From positions 4,107 to 11,645 of the forward strand of contig FR891190.1 of the NCBI GenBank assembly GCA_000433515.1: 7,539 nt of DNA, written 5' to 3'. Positions 1 to 6,384 of this stretch are shown here, in pieces. Made by a program: the position numbers and the translations under genes. Source of the stretch: Candidatus Colimorpha enterica (lineage in GTDB: Bacteria; Bacillota; Clostridia; Oscillospirales; CAG-272). Under the pieces are notes generated by a model. It worked only from the letters and a program-made list of their open reading frames with translations. It had not been told where the DNA came from and made no database searches. Position 1 is the stretch's first letter. Each line of letters starts with the position of its first letter.

Positions 1-19
1 CGGTTTTTTTGAAAAACAG

Positions 20-52
20 ACTGTCTTTTAGAGCTGTTCTCTAAAGGACAGT
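20..52 (-). terminator. Hairpin, probable terminator for the recombinase remnant
   Basis: Arms 20-33 and 39-52 pair over 14 bp, with one G-T wobble and a 5-nt loop. Read on the minus strand, the stem is followed after three bases by TTTTT, which suits rho-independent termination of leftward transcription leaving the recombinase fragment. Read on the plus strand it is followed by only four T. It is the second of two tandem stems next to the recombinase stop codon. Confidence 0.5.
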
Positions 53-55
53 TTT

Positions 56-105
56 GCAAGAATACGGTATATCTCGAAAGAGGTATGCCGTATTCTTGCT
101 TTTTT
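56..105 (+). terminator. Long perfect hairpin with T-tract
   Basis: Arms 56-75 and 80-99 pair along all 20 bp with two G-T wobbles, closed by a GAAA tetraloop, and six T follow at 100-105. This is the form of a strong plus-strand intrinsic terminator for something entering from the left edge. It lies only five bases beyond the recombinase stop codon (111-113). The stem is longer than most terminators need, so it may instead be a structured end of the mobile element. Confidence 0.65.
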
Positions 106-110
106 AGTCC

Positions 111-600
111 TTATGCGGATCTACGGATTTCTTCCATCATTTCTCGGAGTTCATTCTCATCGGGAATATCGATCAGACCTACCGCCGTAAAGTAAACGTC
201 AAGCTTTACGCGCTTTCTTCCATCGATCTTCTCGCTGTTGTGAATCTCAATTCGTCTTATGAGTCTGTTGACGATCTCGGGAGTAAGCTCCTTAATGTCG
301 GTACACTTTCGGATGGTTTCAAGGAAGATGCGGAGATCTACCTTGTTTTGCTCAAATACCTTTAAGGAGTGTTCTGCCCTTGCAACTGCTTCTATCAGAG
401 CTTTTTGTTCTGCTTCATATTTGCCCATCATCTTGGAGAAACGGTCATCGGGAATTTTGCCAGGCACGTTGTCCTCGTATAAACGCTCAATCATCGTGTC
501 GATCTCGACAATTCTGCGCTTGTCCTTTTCAATGGCAGCCTTCATATTTCGCATGTTGGTTTCCTTCGTAATATTATGTTTCTTGGCGTACATATATTGG
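111..600 (-). pseudogene. Large serine recombinase (TnpX type), C-terminal remnant
   Basis: The frame encodes about 150-165 residues matching the C-terminal part of TnpX-like large serine recombinases of clostridial conjugative and mobilisable elements (the region carrying DUF4368). What can be seen is a charged coiled-coil stretch, then RLYEDNVPGKIPDDRF and KYEAEQKAL, then an LTPEIVNRLIRRIEIH segment, and a terminal EMMEEIR. Full proteins are roughly 500-560 residues. The catalytic resolvase domain with its serine, the recombinase domain and the zinc ribbon are all missing, so it cannot act as a recombinase. The open frame continues to 650, where the only start is TTG and the translation becomes alanine-rich and unlike the family. 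That part overlaps the plus-strand pseudogene, so the boundary lies somewhere around 560-600. Family assignment is confident; the exact end is not. Confidence 0.8.
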
Positions 601-1188
601 ATAGCTGCTGCTGCGGTGATTATTTGTGCTGTCGCCGTAATTGCATCCAAACTTATGGTTTCTGTCGAAGATTTATGTGCAGAAGGAAAGTATATTGAAG
701 CATATAAAAAAGCAAAAGCCTAAGAAAAGATGGATGTACTTTCTGAAAATGTAATTGCGGTTCTTAGTCAAAAGTCAAGTGATTTACTGAAAGACCCTTC
801 TTCCCTTGTGCTTAGAAACGCTTGGTATTATCCTTATTTGAGAAATGATGGTGAGATTGGCGGTCGTGTTGTCATTTAAATTTCAGCGGCAAATAGTTAT
901 GGTGGAATCGTAGCTAGTTATCATTCATACGTACTGCAGCGAGATGGAGGCGGATGGAGTTTCTGCGGAGATAATTATTCACTGGAATTAAACGACAGTG
1001 ACGAACTCAACGATAAATTCTTGAAGCTGAGGGCACGTATTGCAATCGAAAATGGCCATGAGCTGTCAAAAATGCAACTTGAACATATTAATTTCCAATT
1101 TAAAGCGGGCACACTTTGCAAAGTTAAAGAAATTGACTGGAATATTGTTGATACATCGAGCTTTCCCGTTATTGAAGCCCTTAATTAA
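553..1188 (+). pseudogene. Broken membrane-anchored protein of unknown function
   Basis: One plus-strand frame runs from about 553 to a TAA at 1186-1188 and is interrupted only by TAA codons at 721-723 and 877-879. No frameshift is needed, and composition is protein-like throughout. The order of parts is a hydrophobic helix (AYIYWIAAAAVIICAVAVIA, about 583-642), a TPR-like helix (AEGKYIEAYKKAKA), then a region with SSLVLRNAWYYPYL, ISAANSYGGIVASYHSY and DGGGWSFCGDNYSL, which looks like a beta-rich domain. The C-terminus contains KAGTLCKVKEIDW. I do not recognise the family. The 5' end abuts or overlaps the recombinase remnant on the other strand, so the true start may be lost. Both stops could come from single C-to-T changes in CAA codons. 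The DNA is AT-rich, unlike the genes to the right. The call as a decayed gene is inference from frame continuity. Confidence 0.6.
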
Positions 1189-1299
1189 TCTTTATTATCA
1201 GAGAATAAAAGCATTTGAAAAAATCTCAGTAGCGTTTTTGAACAAGAAGAAATACTGAAATAGAAAGAACTGCTGAAATTCTGATCATATTGCAACCGC

Positions 1300-1331
1300 A
1301 AAAAATCACCGGCATATACCGGTGATTTTTT
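1300..1331. terminator. Bidirectional intrinsic terminator
   Basis: A perfect 13-bp stem (arms 1300-1312 and 1319-1331, loop CATATA) has a core of CACCGG/CCGGTG flanked by A6 on the left and T6 on the right, so it presents a U-tract in both directions. It sits two bases from the HAD phosphatase stop codon and downstream of the plus-strand pseudogene. It therefore ends the leftward operon and any rightward readthrough. The 110 bases between 1189 and 1299 contain no gene that I can support. Confidence 0.85.
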
Positions 1332-1333
1332 AT

Positions 1334-1993
1334 TCAGATAAGCCCCTCAAACCCCGTCTCATCCTCAATAATCATCTCCGCTCCCAGTTCCGAAAGCAGC
1401 TCCTTCGGACGGTAGCCCCAGGAGACTCCGACGGGATGGAAACCGCCGTTCTTCGCAAGGCGCATATCAACGTCGGAGTCGCCGACAACAACCGTTTCGT
1501 CCGGTCTGCCGCCGAGCACCTCCGCTATGTGAAGCGCTCCCTCCGGCGATGGCTTGTGCGGGAACTCTCCGCTGTGCCCGAGAACTATCTCAAACGTCCC
1601 GGCGGGGAACAGCTTTTCGCATATCGCCTTCGTCTGTGCGTCCTGCTTGTTGGAGAAAACCCCGATCCTCGCACCCTTTGACTTCAGGTAGGAGATCCCG
1701 CCCGCAACCGCAGGGTAAAGCCGCGTCGTGTGCAGATAACACCCGGCATAGAACTCCGAGTATTTCGCATACGCTTCGTCAACAAGCCTCTCGTTTCCGC
1801 GGAATTCCTCCGGCATACAGCCCTGAACAAAGACCCGCGCGCCGTTGTTTATGTTTTTCAGCGTGTCGTCAACCGTGACCTCTCTCCAGCCGTAAAACCG
1901 GAGCATTTTGTTCATCGCTTCGCGCAGATCGTCGATCGTGTACGCAAGCGTCCCATCGAGGTCAAAAATGAAATATCTGTGTTTCTGATACAT
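1334..1993 (-). CDS. HAD-superfamily phosphatase (phosphoglycolate phosphatase-like)
   Basis: This is a 219-aa cytoplasmic haloacid-dehalogenase-fold hydrolase, probably acting on a small phosphate ester such as phosphoglycolate or a sugar phosphate. All four motifs are present: FIFDLDGTLAYT with nucleophile D11 and D13, GVFSNK with S114, the K147 of HKPSPEG, and GDSDVDM with D172 and D176. A helical C1-type cap lies between motifs I and II (about 20-95), and the late VSWGYRPKELL is typical of Gph/PpaX relatives. I start at the ATG of MYQKHRYF. The open frame continues 31 residues upstream to 2086, but that leader is unlike the family and its ATG has an AAGGA only about two bases away. A weak AGG lies nine bases before the chosen ATG. 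Gene order gives no clear substrate. Superfamily is certain, substrate open. Confidence 0.9.
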   Translation of the reverse strand: MYQKHRYFIFDLDGTLAYTIDDLREAMNKMLRFYGWREVTVDDTLKNINNGARVFVQGCMPEEFRGNERLVDEAYAKYSEFYAGCYLHTTRLYPAVAGGISYLKSKGARIGVFSNKQDAQTKAICEKLFPAGTFEIVLGHSGEFPHKPSPEGALHIAEVLGGRPDETVVVGDSDVDMRLAKNGGFHPVGVSWGYRPKELLSELGAEMIIEDETGFEGLI

Positions 1994-2086
1994 GAATATT
2001 CGCCTGTCCTGCGGACGTGCCGCCTGACTTCTTTCATCTGTCAAACGACTTTCGGTTTCAAAGCCTCCGTCCGCATCCAATTGCAT

Positions 2087-2177
2087 TATCCTTTTTACAA
2101 AAGTTCTTGGAGTTCTCAGAACCTTCTTTCAAGAAGGTTCTGAGCGGGTCCGGGCAGCGCCCGGGTTAAATACTTTC
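2087..2177. repeat. Palindromic intergenic element (REP/MITE-like)
   Basis: The gap between the kinase and the phosphatase holds a near-perfect inverted repeat, arms 2115-2127 and 2132-2144 (13 bp, loop TTCA), followed at once by a GC-rich hairpin, arms 2150-2155 and 2159-2164. Flanking AAAAGTTCTTGGAG also has the look of short interspersed repeats found in many copies in Clostridia genomes. There is no good T-tract on either side, so a terminator role is doubtful. That the element recurs elsewhere is my recollection of similar sequences and cannot be tested from one window. Confidence 0.55.
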
Positions 2178-2750
2178 CTAATCCGGCAGCTCATCAAGCA
2201 GATTGATGAACCAGTAAGGCAGGTCGCGGTCGCAGTCAATAAGCCTCTTGTTCTCAAGGACGGCGATCTGACGGAACTTTACTGTGTTGTCGAACAGGAT
2301 AGCCTCGTCGCAGAGCGGAAGCACCGCACGGAGATTCCGCGTCAGCTGAGAGAAGCGCTTGATTATGAAGCTGTCGCCGATCCCATGCCCGCCGTTCGCC
2401 ATGCGGCGGTGAACACGTTCGATCGCAACCTGAATATCGTCGACTCCGACAAAATAAAGCGCGACCGTGAACCCCGCCTGCTTCGCGGCATTAATCTGAC
2501 GGATGATCGCCGCACCGGGGAGGGTAGTTTCGATATGGAACGACACGCCCATGGAAATGAAGTCGGATATCATCTCCATTGCCGTGCGTCCGGCATGGAT
2601 GTTTGCATACGGATCGTCGTTTCCGCCGAACTTTTTCGCAAGCTCGTCGATGTTGACCCGCTCACCGAGATCCTCGCTGTTTTTGAGAACGTGGTAGAGC
2701 GAGGTTTTTCCGGCACCGTTTATCCCGGCAATGATCGTGAACCTCTTCAC
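2178..2750 (-). CDS. Zeta-toxin-like P-loop kinase/ATPase
   Basis: This 190-aa soluble protein resembles the zeta toxin/UDP-GlcNAc kinase group and related predicted ATPases (COG4185 type). An N-terminal beta strand leads into the Walker A loop GINGAGKTS (residues 9-17). An aspartate in VNIDEL (D35) sits where zeta proteins bind substrate. FHIETTLPG (72-79), the strand VALYFVGV and the helix ERVHRRMANGGHGIGDSFIIKRF follow, the last being the arginine-rich RV..R..GGH...I..RF signature of the family. Translation begins at a GTG whose last bases overlap the TGA of the preceding small gene (GTGA), with GGGGAG eight bases upstream, so the two are probably translationally coupled. Members may be toxins phosphorylating UDP-sugars or housekeeping kinases; the sequence does not decide. 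No membrane segment or signal peptide is seen. Confidence 0.82.
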   Translation of the reverse strand: MKRFTIIAGINGAGKTSLYHVLKNSEDLGERVNIDELAKKFGGNDDPYANIHAGRTAMEMISDFISMGVSFHIETTLPGAAIIRQINAAKQAGFTVALYFVGVDDIQVAIERVHRRMANGGHGIGDSFIIKRFSQLTRNLRAVLPLCDEAILFDNTVKFRQIAVLENKRLIDCDRDLPYWFINLLDELPD

Positions 2751-2926
2751 AGAAGTATCTCCCCGACGATTTTTTCCTGCGTCAGCTGGAGCTTCAGATT
2801 TATCATTGCGCGACAGAACAGCTTTTCCTCGCGCGTTTCCGCCGAGGCGAGTTTTTCTTCAAGCTGGGAAATCGTCACCCCGTTAAAATCGCGGTACATT
2901 TCCGCAACCACATCCGGCTTTTCCAT
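2747..2926 (-). CDS. Small hypothetical protein upstream of zeta-like kinase
   Basis: This 59-aa acidic, probably all-helical protein runs from MEKPDVVAEMYRDF to KIVGEILL, with a charged middle (QLEEKLASAETREEKLF). I do not recognise a family. Its stop overlaps the kinase GTG by one base step, and it starts 24 nt after the PRPP synthetase stop, so all three are likely in one transcript. I chose the ATG at 2926 because GGGGGTG lies seven bases upstream. The alternative GTG at 2947 would add seven residues but has a purine run directly against it. By position it could be the antidote or regulatory partner of the kinase, as small genes commonly precede zeta-type toxins. That is inference from gene order only. 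Confidence 0.7.
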   Translation of the reverse strand: MEKPDVVAEMYRDFNGVTISQLEEKLASAETREEKLFCRAMINLKLQLTQEKIVGEILL

Positions 2927-2950
2927 CGGAGCACCCCCGTAGATCACCTC

Positions 2951-4090
2951 TCAGACAGACGTCTGGGGAGGTGTTTTTTCGTTTTCCTTGACCTTCTCAA
3001 GCAGAGCCTGAATTCTCTCGGCAGGCTTGAGCAGGTGGCTGATCGTTTCGTCGCGGTTGAGCGTGTCAACGATGAGCGCGACGTATTTTCCGAGATCAAC
3101 CTCCGCATACCATTCCCTTGAAAGCAGCTCCGGAGAACGGTAAATGAGGTTTGTCGTGAATATTTTCGTGATAAGCCCGTCGGCATAAGCCCTGTCCATT
3201 GAGTCAAGCCCCTCGCAGAACAGTCCGAAGGTGGCAAAAGCAAAGATGCGCTTTGCTCCGCGTTCCTTGAGATTTGTGGCAACGTCTATTATAGACTGAC
3301 CGGAGGAAATGATGTCGTCAACAATGATGACGTCCTTTCCCTTGACCGAGCGTCCGAGATACTCATGAGCGACGATCGGATTCTTTCCGTTCACGACCTG
3401 TGTGTAATCGCGGCGCTTGTAGAACATTCCGAGGTCAAGGGAGAGCATCGACGAATAGTACATACATCTCGTCATTCCGCCCTCGTCGGGAGAGATCATC
3501 ATGAGATGGTCCTTGTCAAGCTGAATATCCGGCACACGCTTGATGAGCGCCTTTATCATCTGATATGTAGGCTGAACGTTGTCGAAGCCGATAAGCGGGA
3601 TGGCATTCTGTATTCCGATGTTGTGAACGTCGAAGGTAACGATGTTCGTGACACCCATGTTCTCAAGCTCCTTCATCGCAACGGCGCAGTCGAGGGACTC
3701 TCTGACGTGACGCTTGTCCTGACGGCTCTCGTAGAGCATCGGCATGATAACGGTTATCCTGCGTGCCTTTCCGGCGATTGCATTTATGACTCTCTTGAGG
3801 TCGGCAAAGTGGTCGTCGGGGCTCATGGGATACTCTGTCCCGTACATCTTGTATCTCACGCTGTAATTGTACATATCTGCGATGATATACACATCGTGAC
3901 CGCGCATCGACTCGTGAAGAACGGCTTTCCCCTCGCCGTTTCCGAATCTCTTGCATTCGGGAGCGACAATATAGGACGTGCTGCCGCGGCTGCCCCTCCA
4001 TTCGTGCAGATAGCTGTCAACCTCCTCGACAAACTTCTCGCATCCCGGCATTCCGATTACCGAAAGCTCGCCGTAATAAGTGTTTTCCAT
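2951..4090 (-). CDS. prs: Ribose-phosphate pyrophosphokinase (PRPP synthetase), long clostridial form
   Basis: The enzyme transfers pyrophosphate from ATP to ribose 5-phosphate, giving PRPP for nucleotide, histidine, tryptophan and NAD synthesis in the cytoplasm. In order: RFGNGEGKAVLHESMRGHDV (49-68), matching the RF.DGE...ESVRG region; YESRQDKR (120-127) for ATP contact; FDVH (153-156) with the metal-binding histidine; PDEGG (201-205); the flexible catalytic loop YKRRDYTQ with K225-R226-R227; and the PRPP loop VIIVDDIISSGQS (254-266). At 379 residues it is longer than the classic form of about 315, as in a known clostridial subfamily. The ATG at 4090 fits the family N-terminus, but the best Shine-Dalgarno, AAGGAG, lies 34 bases upstream and is better spaced for a TTG at 4114, which would add eight residues. 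Transcription is probably from the promoter at 4175-4203. Confidence 0.93.
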   Translation of the reverse strand: MENTYYGELSVIGMPGCEKFVEEVDSYLHEWRGSRGSTSYIVAPECKRFGNGEGKAVLHESMRGHDVYIIADMYNYSVRYKMYGTEYPMSPDDHFADLKRVINAIAGKARRITVIMPMLYESRQDKRHVRESLDCAVAMKELENMGVTNIVTFDVHNIGIQNAIPLIGFDNVQPTYQMIKALIKRVPDIQLDKDHLMMISPDEGGMTRCMYYSSMLSLDLGMFYKRRDYTQVVNGKNPIVAHEYLGRSVKGKDVIIVDDIISSGQSIIDVATNLKERGAKRIFAFATFGLFCEGLDSMDRAYADGLITKIFTTNLIYRSPELLSREWYAEVDLGKYVALIVDTLNRDETISHLLKPAERIQALLEKVKENEKTPPQTSV

Positions 4091-4102
4091 CAGAAATAAT
4101 GC

Positions 4103-4122
4103 GTCCGCACACAAAGGCGGAC
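4103..4122 (-). promoter_or_regulatory. Hairpin between Shine-Dalgarno and ATG of prs
   Basis: GTCCGC and GCGGAC pair as a 6-bp stem with an 8-nt loop, directly after the AAGGAG of the prs leader. The loop contains the alternative TTG start (4112-4114). The structure could hide that start or shorten the effective distance from AAGGAG to the ATG at 4090. It is a visible pairing; any regulatory role is inference. Confidence 0.4.
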
Positions 4123-4140
4123 AACTCCTTCCGTTCTCAG

Positions 4141-4163
4141 GTATACATAAGACAGTATACTGT
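4141..4163. promoter_or_regulatory. Palindromes in the prs 5' leader, possible operator
   Basis: A perfect 12-base palindrome, ACAGTATACTGT (4152-4163), lies 11 bases downstream of the -10 box, and a second GTATAC (4141-4146) follows 14 bases further on. Two copies of the same palindromic core close to the expected transcription start are what a dimeric repressor site looks like. The sequence does not identify the regulator. Confidence 0.4.
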
Positions 4164-4174
4164 TATTCGACATT

Positions 4175-4203
4175 ATTATATCATATTCCGCGCCGGTTAT
4201 CAA
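4175..4203 (-). promoter_or_regulatory. Sigma-70-type promoter with extended -10 (prs operon)
   Basis: On the minus strand a TTGATA -35 (4198-4203) is followed by exactly 17 bases and a consensus TATAAT -10 (4175-4180), preceded by TG one base before it, making an extended -10. Transcription should begin near 4168, giving a leader of about 75 bases before the prs ATG. It lies in the AT-rich gap between rpiB-like and prs, which fits the start of a separate operon. From here to 4290 I see no coding sequence. Confidence 0.8.
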
Positions 4204-4286
4204 GACGGAACGGGAAAAAATATTAACATTTTCACAAAAAAGCCGTCACAATTCCGCACGCAGCATCCGGCAGAAGATGCGCACAG

Positions 4287-4337
4287 GAAAATCCGGGTAC
4301 GGCATCCCGCCGCAGGGTGACGGTGCCGAACCCGGAT
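4287..4337 (-). terminator. Probable terminator of the glycan operon
   Basis: Arms 4324-4337 and 4291-4304 pair over 14 positions with one mismatch (ATCCGGGTTCGGCA against TGCCGTACCCGGAT), with a 19-nt GC-rich loop. On the minus strand four T follow. It starts four bases after the isomerase stop codon. The T-tract is short, so termination may be partial and some readthrough toward prs is possible. Confidence 0.6.
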
Positions 4338-4341
4338 ATTA

Positions 4342-4917
4342 TCAGTCTTCCGGCTTTTCCTCAAGCTTCAGCGGATAGTCGCCGAGATGCTCCATCTTAA
4401 AGCCGTTCTTCTTGTAGGTCTCATAGTCGAAGGCCTCAAGCTCGTCAATCGCAAGCTTGTGGAATTCGTAGAAATTCTTCCACCACTCGTATCCGCTTCC
4501 CAGCTCCGCGCCGAGGTAAGCATCGGCAATATCGCAGCCCATCTGGGGAGCGACATAGAACGCACCCATTGCAAGAACGTTGACGCCGTTTCCGGTGATG
4601 GCACGCAGAGCGGCGGGAACGCTCTCGACGACACCTGCATGAACGTGCGGGCATTTTGACGCGGCGATGTGTATCCCCATTCCGGTTCCGCAGAAGAGGA
4701 GCGCACGCTCAAACTCGCCCTCCGATATCATACTTCCGGCACGCAGACCGATGCGGTGGAACATATTCTCGGTGTCGTCCGGGTCGCTGTCCTTTGTGAC
4801 TCCGACATCGGTTATCTTCCAGCCCTTTCTGCGCAGATGCTCCGCGACCGCTTCCTTGAGGGGAAATCCGGCAAAGTCGGCTCCCATAAGAATGTACCTG
4901 TCTTTTACTGTTTTCAT
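4342..4917 (-). CDS. RpiB/LacA/LacB-family sugar isomerase, atypical active site
   Basis: The fold is that of ribose-5-phosphate isomerase B and galactose-6-phosphate isomerase: GADFAGFPLKEAV (12-24), the CGTGMGIHIAASK loop (76-88) with the candidate base C76, and NVLAMGAF (113-120). At 191 residues it exceeds the usual 145-150 by a C-terminal tail from about 150 rich in E, K and aromatics. Compared from memory with E. coli RpiB, the conserved D-H pair near the N-terminus is D14-F15, the ring-opening histidine before N-D is G109, and the phosphate-binding arginines appear as Y143 and K147. It may therefore isomerise a different, perhaps acyclic or non-phosphorylated, sugar. AAAGGA lies nine bases before the ATG. 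It is the last gene of the operon with the esterases, 27 nt after the SGNH gene. Family is sure, substrate unknown. Confidence 0.85.
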   Translation of the reverse strand: MKTVKDRYILMGADFAGFPLKEAVAEHLRRKGWKITDVGVTKDSDPDDTENMFHRIGLRAGSMISEGEFERALLFCGTGMGIHIAASKCPHVHAGVVESVPAALRAITGNGVNVLAMGAFYVAPQMGCDIADAYLGAELGSGYEWWKNFYEFHKLAIDELEAFDYETYKKNGFKMEHLGDYPLKLEEKPED

Positions 4918-4944
4918 GATCCTTGTTCCTTTCAGATATAAATA

Positions 4945-5628
4945 TCATTTATCATACACCGTGCGGTGTTGTTTATCTGATGTCAGTGCCGCAATAACAC
5001 CGTCGGCATATATCCTCTGCCCCACTGGATCGGGATGAACGCCGTCCTTCATATGCTTTGTCACGAAATCCGGGTCTGAGGCATTGATCCCGAACCTTCC
5101 GCCGTCGATGACCGTGAAGCGATACTCCTCACCGGCGATCTTCCGGAGGATATCGCGGTAAAGTGAGAGCGGATAACCGTGCTCCCCTTCCCTGTCATAA
5201 CGGTCGATCGGCAGAACGAAAATTATATCCCCGTGCGGGTATTTCTCTCTCAGTCCGCGGCAGAGCTTTCTCACCGCACCTGTAAACGACACATCCGAAT
5301 CATCGTCCGGCTTCCCGGGTTTCACCCCGGTGCCGAAATCGTTTGTCCCCGCGGCGATGAATATCACATCAGCATCGGGGCGCATCCTGTCAAAGCAGGC
5401 AGACACCGCCGCTTCCGGACGCACAGGAGATGTCGCGCTTACCGATATTCCCGATTCCGAATAATCCGTCATTTCCGAAAAGCCGAGACGTTCCGAAACT
5501 ATGTCGCACCATCTTTTCTCCGCCCTTGAAGCCGGACAGGTGTCGTTCTCTCCCGTATACGCGCCGTAGGTTATCGAATCGCCGTAAAACACCGCGATCC
5601 TGCCGGAAAACCTGTCTGCGGTATTCAT
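4945..5628 (-). CDS. SGNH/GDSL-family hydrolase (esterase), second copy
   Basis: This 227-aa enzyme is probably a carbohydrate esterase removing acyl groups from glycans. Block I is FYGDSITYG with nucleophile S18, block II YSESGIS with G60, block III GTND with N96, and block V KDGVHPD with D195 and H198, so all four SGNH residues are present. There is no signal peptide or membrane segment, which points to the cytoplasm. Its ATG overlaps the TGA of the alpha/beta hydrolase gene (ATGA), so it is translationally coupled and has no separate ribosome binding site needs. It differs clearly from the other SGNH protein in this operon in block sequences and spacing, so the two are not a recent duplication. 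Deacylation of an imported oligosaccharide is inference from context. Confidence 0.88.
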   Translation of the reverse strand: MNTADRFSGRIAVFYGDSITYGAYTGENDTCPASRAEKRWCDIVSERLGFSEMTDYSESGISVSATSPVRPEAAVSACFDRMRPDADVIFIAAGTNDFGTGVKPGKPDDDSDVSFTGAVRKLCRGLREKYPHGDIIFVLPIDRYDREGEHGYPLSLYRDILRKIAGEEYRFTVIDGGRFGINASDPDFVTKHMKDGVHPDPVGQRIYADGVIAALTSDKQHRTVYDK

Positions 5629-6359
5629 TTTATGCCGTAATGCTTTTCGATGAAGTCAACGACCGGGGCGGGATCGGAAAGGCTGTGCGGGTGATGATCG
5701 CATCCCGGCTTGACGATAAGCATTATATCCGCTCCGGCTTCCTTCATTTTCTCATAGAACGGCTCGCCGTTTTCGGCATAGGGAACATATCTATCGGCAT
5801 CGCCGCAGACAAGCATCACCGGAATACCGGTCTTTGCAAGCTCCTTTGTACGGTCGAGGGGATTTCCGGTGAAGGTCAGCGCCGTTTCGTCGTTCAGGTG
5901 ATAGATCTCCTTGCACTCCTTCCAGCAGGACCCTTCTCCCAGCCCCGCACCGAGTCCTCCGGGCCACGAGCAGATATCAAGCACCGGCGCGTCAAGGTAG
6001 AGCAGCCCGCAGCAGTCGGGGTACTTCAGCGCGAAATTGACGGCATAGAGCGCACCGCGGCTGAAGCCGAACATCGCGGGCTTTGAGCTCATTCCGTACT
6101 CATTAACCGCCGTGTCGTAAAACTCCTTCATCATCGAAACCGACTCCGGGCAGCCGTACATATCGCTGACACAGTGGTACGCAAGGTGCCAGCCGCGCTC
6201 AAGCAGCGCCCTGTCAACGTAATTGAAAGCCTCAAAAAACTCGGTTCTCCACACCCACGGGTTTCCGGGGAGCGCCTTTTCGGGGCAGACTATGTACGAC
6301 GTGCGTCCGCCCACAGTGAAATTCATCTGTTTATACCCGTTCCATGTTGTTTCGGTCAT
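5625..6359 (-). CDS. Alpha/beta hydrolase, probable esterase
   Basis: This 244-residue alpha/beta-fold hydrolase has the nucleophile elbow FGFSRGA (S100), an acid in CGDADRYVPY (D187 or D189) and a histidine cluster CDHHPHS (222-225) supplying the catalytic base. An N-terminal segment GGRTSYIVCPEKALPGNPWVWR is a pattern I associate with hydrolases in polysaccharide-degradation loci. A tryptophan- and glycine-rich insert (about 130-148) before the acid may form a lid. No signal peptide is visible. AAAGGA stands eight bases upstream of the ATG. It starts 25 nt after the upstream SGNH gene and overlaps the downstream one by four bases. The likely role is hydrolysis of an ester on a plant or host glycan; the substrate cannot be read from the sequence. 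Confidence 0.88.
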   Translation of the reverse strand: MTETTWNGYKQMNFTVGGRTSYIVCPEKALPGNPWVWRTEFFEAFNYVDRALLERGWHLAYHCVSDMYGCPESVSMMKEFYDTAVNEYGMSSKPAMFGFSRGALYAVNFALKYPDCCGLLYLDAPVLDICSWPGGLGAGLGEGSCWKECKEIYHLNDETALTFTGNPLDRTKELAKTGIPVMLVCGDADRYVPYAENGEPFYEKMKEAGADIMLIVKPGCDHHPHSLSDPAPVVDFIEKHYGIK

Positions 6360-6384
6360 GATAATATTCCTTTCTTTCCCGTAC

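Noticed and set aside
721..879. Reassigned TAA codons (glutamine) in the plus-strand frame
   Set aside because: All intact genes in the window end at ordinary TGA or TAA codons, and the frame sits beside a truncated recombinase; simple decay explains it better.
1040..1258. 72-codon plus-strand frame
   Set aside because: It overlaps the pseudogene in another frame; the pseudogene frame is longer and more protein-like.
2022..2044. TTGACA-like -35 box upstream of the HAD phosphatase
   Set aside because: No acceptable -10 sequence is found 16-18 bases downstream; the surrounding DNA is GC-rich.
1994..2086. 31-residue N-terminal extension of the HAD phosphatase
   Set aside because: It is unlike the family, contains no motif, and its start has an ill-spaced Shine-Dalgarno; motif I normally lies within about 10-15 residues of the start.
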